DNA of 11,083 nucleotides. It comes from Bacteroidota bacterium. Lineage in GTDB: Bacteria > Bacteroidota > Bacteroidia > Chitinophagales > Chitinophagaceae. Location: positions 1 through 11,083 of the forward strand of contig JAEZRB010000333.1 in the NCBI GenBank assembly GCA_023412975.1. The letters run 5' to 3'. The translations under genes were made by a program, and so were the position numbers. The notes under the pieces were generated by a model, which had not been told where the DNA came from, ran no database searches, and saw only the letters and a list, made by a program, of their open reading frames with translations. Positions 4,461 through 11,083 of the stretch are shown here, in pieces (position 1 is the stretch's first letter; every line of letters starts with the position of its first letter).

Positions 4461-7106
4461 ATGCAAACCAACGTAACCACAATTGTTGTACCCTCACCAG
4501 CTGTCACAGTTGGCGACAAGCCACATGTACATCCGGTTTTTGATGAGAACCATGTGTTGCATGAGCTGAAACATTTTCTTCCCTCGCAGCAGGCATTGAA
4601 GGACTTTATCCATCATAATTCCCTGCATGCGTTTCAGCACATGAAGTTTTACGATGCCATTTTCAAAGCATCGAAAATTTTTGGTTACCAGGTGCATTTG
4701 CAGTTGGAAGAATATAGGGAACTCTATAAAAGAGGGCGTATTCGGGATGAAGTGCTTGAGAAGATTATCGTGAATAAAAAAGGTAACACAGGCGGGTGGA
4801 AAGAAAAATTGTTAAGTAAGGAGTACGATACGATCAACCAGCCACGTATTGGCAGGTTTAGGCGGCTCTGGAAAGATGTCTATCATCTTGACCTTGACAA
4901 CAGGGTCCACCCGCTTTTATTTCGCATACTTTGTTCGTTCCTCGACCAGGGGATAGCTATTGAGAGTTACCCGGTGACCGGCAAAAGTTTTATTGAAAGT
5001 ATAAAAGAGCTTGAGCAACGCAGCCTGGTCAGTTTTTTCAGGACAAAAGAGATCAGGCAAAAGTTTTTATCAGGGCAGTACACTATCAACGGCCTGTTGA
5101 AGGCTATTGTGGGTAACCCTGCTTATTTTGAGCAATACCTGTTTGACCAGCAGTTTGCCCATCATGGATGGAGCGGCTTTGTGAGCGCGGTTGAGGATAA
5201 TCCACAAACTTTATTGGACCGGAAAAACATAACACTCCGGCAACTGGTGGAGTTTGAACTGCTGATGGAGTTGGACACGCTTAATGCCGTACTGAAGAAT
5301 AGATGGCGACCACTTGCCAACCATGCAACAGAACCGCCGGTGCATCTTTTTGCCGAAGTGGAAAAGACTGAGTTGGCCGAAGTTATCGAATTATGGCAGG
5401 ATGCTTTTGAATGGAGTTACTATGACTCAGTCCTTAAAGGAATTCAATTAGCAGCTCCCCGCTATTCCACCACAAATCAAGTTGTATCTGTCAATGGAAA
5501 TGGAGTCTTATCCCTGAATAAGCGCACTTCTTTCCAGGCTATATTTTGTATTGATGAACGTGAAGATTCTTTACGCCGGCATATCGAAGCCGTTGATAAA
5601 AAATGCGAAACATTGGGTGCGCCTGGATTTTTTGGTGTTGAGTTTTATTTCCAGCAACAGGGGAGTAAGTTTTATGACAAGCTTTGTCCTGCACCTGTTA
5701 CGCCAAAATATCTTATCAAAGAATTAGAAGCAAAAACACCCAGAAAGGAAGAGCTCCTTTATACAAGGCATACGCATGGCTTTCTAACCGGGTTTGCTCT
5801 GAGTATCTCTTTTGGCTTCTGGGCATGTGTACAAACGATTCTAAACCTTTTCAGGCCAAAAATGAGTCCGGCCATTTCCAATGCATTTGGTCATATGGAC
5901 AGGGAATCGGCGCTCACGATTGAAAACAAAGACACGAATGATATCGAAAATGGTTTGCAGGTTGGTTATACGCTGGATGAAATGGCAACAAGGGCTGAAG
6001 GATTTTTGCGGGGTATCGGGCTGGTGAAAAATTTTGCACCGATTGTTTATCTCGTTGCGCATGGCAGCAGCAGTGCCAACAACCCGCATCATGGTGCGCA
6101 CGATTGCGGTGCCTGCAGCGGCAGACCAGGCGCTACCAATGCGAGGGTGATGTCTTTTATTTTGAATCATAAGGGAGTGAGGGAAGTATTGCAGGCGAAA
6201 GGGATCGCTATCCCGGTTACAACACAGTTTGTCGGCAGTATGCATGACACAGCCGCCGACGTGATGGGATATTATGATGAGCATTTGCTGAATGCAGACA
6301 ATGCAAAGGAACACGAGGTAAATAAACAGAATTTTGAAACGGCGCTTAACCTCAATGCCAAAGAAAGAAGCAGGCGGTTTGCGTCGATCAATACGCGGCG
6401 TGAACTTGAGCAGGTGCGGAAAGCCATTCATAACAGGTCTGTTTCACTGTTTGAGCCAAGACCCGAACTGGGTCATGGTACCAATACACTGGCCATTATT
6501 GGGCGCAGGTCGGTAACAAAAAGTTTATTCCTTGACAGGCGTGCGTTCATGAACAGTTATGATCCCACAACTGATCCTGATGGTACTATTCTTTCAGGTG
6601 TGATGCGACCCATCGGTCTTGTATGCGGAGGAATTAATCTTGAATATTATTTTTCAAGAGTTGATAATATCAAATTAGGAGCTGGTACCAAGTTGCCACA
6701 TAATGTGATGGGACTTTTCGGCGTGGCCAACAGTAGTGATGGTGATCTGCGTCCCGGTCTGCCCTGGCAAATGATCGAGGTTCACGACCCGGTCAGGCTG
6801 CTGGTGATCGTGGAACATAAACCTGAGATCGTTTTGAAGGCTATACAGTCTTCACCTGAAGTGTTTGAATGGTATAAAAACGAGTGGGTACATGTCGTTG
6901 CCCTGGACCCGGAAGAAAAGCAGTTCTATTATTTCCGCGATGGCGTCTTTGTGCTATATGAACCCATCACTGGCGCGGAACAGATCCAAACCATAAAGAA
7001 TATGGAGCAATTTATAGAGGGCGCCAAAGAGATGGAGACAAACAGCATTATACATGCTACGGAGGAAAACCTGCCCGTGTATTTATTAGAGGCAACAAAT
7101 TCCTGA
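4461..7106 (+). CDS. dabA: DabA, inorganic-carbon accumulation protein (DUF2309/UPF0753), zinc-containing subunit
   Basis: DabA is the large peripheral subunit of the DAB complex. It resembles a beta-carbonic anhydrase in active site and is proposed to hydrate CO2 to bicarbonate unidirectionally when driven by DabB. The 881-residue length is full for the family. The zinc ligands known in Halothiobacillus DabA (Cys351, Asp353, His524, Cys539) have clear counterparts: Cys363 and Asp365 in FCIDERED, His534 in VAHGS, and Cys549 in HDCGACSG. The spacings match closely (2, 169 and 15 here against 2, 171 and 15). The N-terminal segment LKDFIHHNSLHAFQ near 46-59 is also family-typical. No signal peptide is present, consistent with a cytoplasmic-face subunit. 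It starts six bases after the SulP stop and is followed by dabB after 32 bases, so all three are almost certainly co-transcribed. No frameshift or missing key residue is seen. Confidence 0.96.
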   Translation: MQTNVTTIVVPSPAVTVGDKPHVHPVFDENHVLHELKHFLPSQQALKDFIHHNSLHAFQHMKFYDAIFKASKIFGYQVHLQLEEYRELYKRGRIRDEVLEKIIVNKKGNTGGWKEKLLSKEYDTINQPRIGRFRRLWKDVYHLDLDNRVHPLLFRILCSFLDQGIAIESYPVTGKSFIESIKELEQRSLVSFFRTKEIRQKFLSGQYTINGLLKAIVGNPAYFEQYLFDQQFAHHGWSGFVSAVEDNPQTLLDRKNITLRQLVEFELLMELDTLNAVLKNRWRPLANHATEPPVHLFAEVEKTELAEVIELWQDAFEWSYYDSVLKGIQLAAPRYSTTNQVVSVNGNGVLSLNKRTSFQAIFCIDEREDSLRRHIEAVDKKCETLGAPGFFGVEFYFQQQGSKFYDKLCPAPVTPKYLIKELEAKTPRKEELLYTRHTHGFLTGFALSISFGFWACVQTILNLFRPKMSPAISNAFGHMDRESALTIENKDTNDIENGLQVGYTLDEMATRAEGFLRGIGLVKNFAPIVYLVAHGSSSANNPHHGAHDCGACSGRPGATNARVMSFILNHKGVREVLQAKGIAIPVTTQFVGSMHDTAADVMGYYDEHLLNADNAKEHEVNKQNFETALNLNAKERSRRFASINTRRELEQVRKAIHNRSVSLFEPRPELGHGTNTLAIIGRRSVTKSLFLDRRAFMNSYDPTTDPDGTILSGVMRPIGLVCGGINLEYYFSRVDNIKLGAGTKLPHNVMGLFGVANSSDGDLRPGLPWQMIEVHDPVRLLVIVEHKPEIVLKAIQSSPEVFEWYKNEWVHVVALDPEEKQFYYFRDGVFVLYEPITGAEQIQTIKNMEQFIEGAKEMETNSIIHATEENLPVYLLEATNS

Positions 7107-7138
7107 ACTGAAAAGTAATTTGATAAACGTTTACCCGG

Positions 7139-9016
7139 ATGGATCAACTAAATAATATACTCAACCAGTCGATAGGTTTGTTTGTATTCATTCCCCTTAT
7201 TGCTTTCCTGGCATCACTGGCCTGGAAGAATAAGCAGGAGAAACCCATAGCAGGGATCGTTCAGTTTACAAAGGCCTTTTATATTGTAGCGGCCGTGCTG
7301 TATGCTGTATTGTGGATTGCAGGCGGGCATGCGCCAATCAGTTATTCACTTATCACTTTATACGAGGCAGAGAATTTTGTTTTCGCCATCCATTTTTATT
7401 ATGATCATATCACGGCAGTATTCAGTATCGTAGGGGCTGTCTTGTTTTTCCTGGTGGCCACTTTCAGTCGTTATTATATGCACCGTGATGAGGGATATAA
7501 GCGATTTTTCAACACCATCCTCTTCTTTGCCCTGGGGTACAACCTCATTATTTTTTCCGGCAACTTTGAAACGATGTTTATCGGCTGGGAGATTATCGGT
7601 ATCGCCTCGTTTTTGTTGATCGCATTTTACCGGAGCCGGTATTTGCCTGTAAAGAATGCATTCAAGACGATTTCGAACTATCGTCTTAGTGATGTGGCCT
7701 TGATCCTGGTGATGTGGATGATGCACCATCTCACACACCAAAACATTTTATTTACCCAACTGACCGATGCAAAGGCGACTGCGATTGAGCAGGGTCAGCA
7801 GGGAATGGCCATCTTCATCGTGGCTATGATCGTTTTGGCCGCCATGATCAAGTCGGCACAGCTACCTTTTACCACCTGGCTTCCCCGTGCCATGGAAGGG
7901 CCAACATCTTCTTCCGCCATTTTTTATGGTTCCCTAAGTGTACATATCGGTGTGTTCTTATTATTGCGTACCTGGCCGTTCTGGCAGGATATGACAGGCA
8001 TTAAAATCGCCGTGATCATTGTAGGAGCCTTGACGGGGATTGTCGCGACATTTATTGCCAGGGTACAGCCTACTGTTAAAACGCAGATAGCTTATGCCTC
8101 TGCCGCGCAGATCGGGATCATATTTATCGAAATAGCGCTGGGTCTGCATATCCTGGCCCTGATACATTTCGCGGGAAACGCTTTTTTAAGAACTTACCAG
8201 TTGCTGGTGTCGCCTTCTGTATTGAACTACCTTGTCCATCATCAATATTTCCATTATCATCCTCCGCAGGAGAAACCTTTATCCCGGGTAAAAGCTACGC
8301 TTTACACACTCGGTGTTAAAGAGTGGAACCTGGATAGCCTGATGTTCCAGTATTTGTGGAATCCATTTAAGTGGATCGGCCGCCAGTTTCAATTCCTCGG
8401 ATCCCGTAACATAGTCCTGGCTGTAGCATTGCTGGCAGCCGGGGCCATGTTAGTTTCCCTGTACAAGCCTGGATTTTTGGCTTCGCAAAATGAGGGGATG
8501 GCTATTGGCCTATTAATTGTTTCACTGGGTATAATTCTTTTCGCGTTTTCTCACCGTGGGTCGGCGCTGATCACCTGGGGTTATTTGTTGGTGGCGCATC
8601 TCTTTATCATCGCAGCAATCGGCATGAACGCTGCCGAGGTTAACGCGATAGAGATCATCTACTATGCCAGCGGCATTGGGGCGGCGTTTTTATTGGGATA
8701 TTATTGCCTGCAAAAGATAAAAGCCATAGACCAGGATATCAGCCTGAATAATTATCACGGGTATGTGTATGAGGAGAGACCAACGGCGCTTTTATTTATG
8801 CTCGCCGCCATTGGAATGCTGGGTTTCCCTGTAACAGCGGCGTTTATCGGTATTGATGTAATATTTACTTATGTCGGCAGCAACCAGTATTTGCTGATCT
8901 CGTTGATGGCTTTGTGTTTTATTTTTATCGAACTCGCCGCGATCCGCATTTTCCTGCGCATCTTCCTGGGTCCTCACAAAAAGTTGGATCACCCGGTAGC
9001 ATATAGGTCTTCGTAA
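7139..9016 (+). CDS. dabB: DabB, NuoL-like membrane subunit of the DAB inorganic-carbon system
   Basis: This 625-residue polytopic inner-membrane protein belongs to the proton-antiporter (Proton_antipo_M) group of complex I subunits. It should pass cations down their gradient to drive DabA, encoded just upstream. The antiporter core is visible: Glu151 in GWEIIG (NuoL Glu144), Lys238 in KSAQLP (NuoL Lys229) and Lys314 in VKTQIAYAS (NuoL Lys305). From Lys238 on, alignment to remembered E. coli NuoL holds at a constant offset of nine. It shows Tyr263 for His254, Asn347 for His338 and Arg351 for Lys342, while His343 keeps His334. A hydrophilic linker with several His at about 365-415 precedes a further hydrophobic region at about 430-605. 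There is no NuoL-type long lateral helix tail. The gene context excludes complex I itself: no other nuo genes are present. An Mrp-type antiporter subunit is the alternative and is unlikely next to dabA. Confidence 0.93.
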   Translation: MDQLNNILNQSIGLFVFIPLIAFLASLAWKNKQEKPIAGIVQFTKAFYIVAAVLYAVLWIAGGHAPISYSLITLYEAENFVFAIHFYYDHITAVFSIVGAVLFFLVATFSRYYMHRDEGYKRFFNTILFFALGYNLIIFSGNFETMFIGWEIIGIASFLLIAFYRSRYLPVKNAFKTISNYRLSDVALILVMWMMHHLTHQNILFTQLTDAKATAIEQGQQGMAIFIVAMIVLAAMIKSAQLPFTTWLPRAMEGPTSSSAIFYGSLSVHIGVFLLLRTWPFWQDMTGIKIAVIIVGALTGIVATFIARVQPTVKTQIAYASAAQIGIIFIEIALGLHILALIHFAGNAFLRTYQLLVSPSVLNYLVHHQYFHYHPPQEKPLSRVKATLYTLGVKEWNLDSLMFQYLWNPFKWIGRQFQFLGSRNIVLAVALLAAGAMLVSLYKPGFLASQNEGMAIGLLIVSLGIILFAFSHRGSALITWGYLLVAHLFIIAAIGMNAAEVNAIEIIYYASGIGAAFLLGYYCLQKIKAIDQDISLNNYHGYVYEERPTALLFMLAAIGMLGFPVTAAFIGIDVIFTYVGSNQYLLISLMALCFIFIELAAIRIFLRIFLGPHKKLDHPVAYRSS

Positions 9017-9199
9017 GTGTTTGATGTTACTGAATACACTATAATCTCCTTAAGGCTGGGAAGGGTGGAACGCGGATTTTTATTATTTTTATGATTGGTT
9101 AGGATCGATCTTAATGGTAAATTAGTCATTCTTTGAAGGCAGGCCAAAGCGGGAGCAATTCATTTGCCAAACGATACCCATTCATTTTAATACCCAGTC

Positions 9200-11083
9200 A
9201 TGACTTTTTTTGTTAAGTGGGTTGTAGTGGTGTTGTACTTTCTTTTCAGCAACACAGGGCGGGCGCAAAAAATATTTTTTGAACAACTTACCACAGCCGA
9301 AGGGCTGCCAAGTGATTATGTGAATTGTATATTCCGCGATAGCAAAGGCTTCCTGTGGATTGGTACGGACAAGGGCGTCTGCCGCTATGATGGGCGCCGG
9401 TTTTATTACCTTGATAAAGATGATGGCCTTCCTTCAAATTTTGTTTATTCCTTTGCCGAAGATCCGGACGGCAATATATGGATGGCTGCACTGGAAGGGG
9501 GAATCTGTCAGTATAACGGCGAAAGGATCATTGCTTTCCCAAATATAACAGAGAATATATCCGGAGATGCAAAGCAAATCCATTTCAATGGCGACGGCAG
9601 CTTTTTTATTGTTACGTCCGCAAACCTGTATTATTGCAGGGCAGGGAACTCGTTGCCCGAAAAAGTAAAAGACTGTAATGGGTTCCTGGCTCCTATGCCG
9701 GCAAACGAGTTCATTGTTGGCAGGGGAGACAGCCTTTATATATTGAAGAAAACAGGCCATGACCTGGACTTACGCAAAGCAGAATATTTTCATTTTGCCG
9801 GAGTTTCGGGATACGAGTTCATAGAAAGAAAGGGTGATGTGACAAATTGTTATTTACTTGATGGAAATAAATTTAAGTTTAACAGGAGATTCATCGGCAG
9901 TAACATCACATCCGTTCCTAAAGGCGTTGATATTAAAGACCTATTGCTTACCAGGGATGCTCTATTTACTGCTACCGCGGCGGGACTTATATACACCGAT
10001 GAAAGGAATAACCAGCTTTTTCTTAATTCGGCAAATGGCATGGGCGCTGATTACATCAGGAAAATCTATAAGGACAGAGACGACAATGTTTTTTTCTGCA
10101 CTTTTGGTGGTGGGGTAAAGATCTGGCCGAGGCTATACCTTCATGAATATAAAATGGAAGGGAAAGTAACTTCTGTTTTTCCGACAGGCGATCAAACTTA
10201 TATCACAACTACCACCGATGTTTATCTTTTTAATCCTTCATCCCGCAGGTTATCACCCTTTTACAACATTAAAGGTCAAAATTACACAGCGGTCTACAAG
10301 TCTGAAATGAGCCGGTTTTACCTCGGTACTATGAACAGTTTTTATGAGTTCCCCGGCGAAAACTACCTGGGCCAGCTGTCCGGTAAAGACAGATCGAAAT
10401 ATCACATGCCGGTAAATTCCGGTGTGTCGGGTTTTTTTTGGGACAATGATAGCAATAGGCTTTGCATCGCAACGTATGGCGACGGGATTGTGACAGCACA
10501 TAACAAGAAAAATGCGGTACCGGCTAGTATCCACAATGGAAAACCTGCGATCATCGAATTCCTGGTCCCGCTGCAAAAAGGTTTTGCCGCATTAACATAT
10601 AGTTCCGGCCTTACGTTGTTTTACAAAAACAGGGAACCCGTGCAGATCACCACCAAAGACAACCTGCTTTCAAATACCGTTTTTTCAGTGTTGGAACAAC
10701 CCGGAGATCAGCTATGGATCGGCACACTCAAAGGATTGAATAGGTACGACGGCCGGCAGGTGATAAAAACCTTATCGGTAAAAGACGGCCTTATAGGGAG
10801 TAAAGTGATGTGCATATTCAGGGATTCGCAGAAAAGACTTTGGCTGTTAAGCGATAAATACCTCCACCTCGTGGAAAGTGACAAATTGAGGGCCATACGA
10901 TCGTGCCCGGTTTTATACGATGTCAAAAACAGTGTCAACAGGGCCGCCTACGACGGAAAATATGACCTTCTTTATATTGGTTTGAATGACGCGCTGCTTA
11001 CAGTGGAACTGAAAAAAGTTATTCCTGACACTGTAACCCGGTTACCTGAAATATCGGAAGTAGTGATTGACGCTGCCCCTGCT
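9200..11083 (+). CDS. Two-component regulator propeller protein, periplasmic sensor part (partial, 3' end off the window)
   Basis: The frame is open from ATG 9200 to the last base, 628 codons, with no stop. Residues 1-23 form a signal peptide or anchor ending NTGRAQ. The rest is built of Reg_prop beta-propeller blades with the pattern GLPS..V..I..D..G.LWIGT..G..RYDG. Clear blades lie at about 35-68, 76-110, 487-521 and 529-556, with a degenerate one near 282-309. Such proteins in Bacteroidota usually continue with a Y_Y_Y domain, a membrane helix and either a histidine kinase (LytS type or hybrid HTCS) or a DNA-binding output. The output half is outside this window, so its class is unknown. 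It lies 183 bases after dabB in the same direction. The gap shows no clear terminator and no strong promoter. Whether it regulates the carbon-uptake genes is undetermined; propeller sensors more often serve polysaccharide or stress responses. Confidence 0.85.
   Translation, partial: MTFFVKWVVVVLYFLFSNTGRAQKIFFEQLTTAEGLPSDYVNCIFRDSKGFLWIGTDKGVCRYDGRRFYYLDKDDGLPSNFVYSFAEDPDGNIWMAALEGGICQYNGERIIAFPNITENISGDAKQIHFNGDGSFFIVTSANLYYCRAGNSLPEKVKDCNGFLAPMPANEFIVGRGDSLYILKKTGHDLDLRKAEYFHFAGVSGYEFIERKGDVTNCYLLDGNKFKFNRRFIGSNITSVPKGVDIKDLLLTRDALFTATAAGLIYTDERNNQLFLNSANGMGADYIRKIYKDRDDNVFFCTFGGGVKIWPRLYLHEYKMEGKVTSVFPTGDQTYITTTTDVYLFNPSSRRLSPFYNIKGQNYTAVYKSEMSRFYLGTMNSFYEFPGENYLGQLSGKDRSKYHMPVNSGVSGFFWDNDSNRLCIATYGDGIVTAHNKKNAVPASIHNGKPAIIEFLVPLQKGFAALTYSSGLTLFYKNREPVQITTKDNLLSNTVFSVLEQPGDQLWIGTLKGLNRYDGRQVIKTLSVKDGLIGSKVMCIFRDSQKRLWLLSDKYLHLVESDKLRAIRSCPVLYDVKNSVNRAAYDGKYDLLYIGLNDALLTVELKKVIPDTVTRLPEISEVVIDAAPA

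Noticed and set aside
5841..6431. 196-codon minus-strand frame
   Set aside because: It is antisense to the DabA zinc-ligand region, which is clearly the coding strand; no domain is recognisable.
7139..9016. Assignment as complex I subunit NuoL
   Set aside because: No other nuo genes are present, the gene directly follows dabA, and the sequence lacks the NuoL C-terminal lateral-helix extension; DabB fits better.
9048..9090. CCTTAAGG palindrome followed by a T-rich stretch after dabB, as a possible terminator
   Set aside because: The palindrome leaves no loop as a hairpin, and 20 bases separate it from the T-rich run at 9076-9090. No convincing stem directly precedes the T-run, so termination there is not supported.
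9132..9166. TTTG at 9132-9135 and TTCATTTG at 9159-9166 as a promoter for the propeller gene
   Set aside because: The -7 box lacks the key TA and the 23-base spacing is long; the match is no better than chance in AT-rich DNA.
1..11083. CRISPR arrays, tRNA or rRNA genes, insertion sequences or attachment sites
   Set aside because: Reading both strands showed no regularly spaced repeats, cloverleaf-like segments, transposase frames or terminal inverted repeats.

Overview
The window looks like chromosomal DNA of a heterotrophic member of the Bacteroidota, probably near the Chitinophagaceae. Reasons are an A-rich or absent Shine-Dalgarno signal before almost every gene, a lipoprotein glycoside hydrolase of family GH130, a periplasmic 'two-component regulator propeller' protein, and the protein sequences themselves. 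The genus is not established from sequence alone.

Layout. Left arm, minus strand (1-1371): a GH130-type lipoprotein (5' part only, running off the left edge) lies 9 bases downstream of a Can-type beta-carbonic anhydrase. A divergent intergenic region (1372-1605) holds candidate promoter elements, two mutually exclusive hairpins and a short ORF behind an unusually strong ribosome-binding site. Central plus-strand block (1606-9016): a small exported His/acid-rich protein of unknown function, a second and different beta-carbonic anhydrase, a SulP/SLC26 anion transporter with a STAS domain, DabA (DUF2309/UPF0753) and DabB (NuoL-like). Right arm (9200-11083): the N-terminal sensor part of a beta-propeller protein, cut by the window edge.

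How the genes work together. The central block reads as an inorganic-carbon accumulation operon. SulP probably imports bicarbonate. DabA/DabB is the energy-coupled system that hydrates CO2 to bicarbonate one way, using the cation gradient across the membrane. The soluble carbonic anhydrases interconvert CO2 and bicarbonate in the cytoplasm. No carboxysome or RuBisCO genes are visible, so in this host the likely role is supply of bicarbonate to anaplerotic and biosynthetic carboxylases at low ambient CO2 (inference).

The parts most worth a second look are: the combination of two carbonic anhydrase subclasses with two unrelated uptake systems; the unknown exported protein at the head of the block; the strong hairpin between carbonic anhydrase and SulP; the altered channel residues of DabB; and SulP cation-site residues that differ from the sodium-dependent cyanobacterial BicA.
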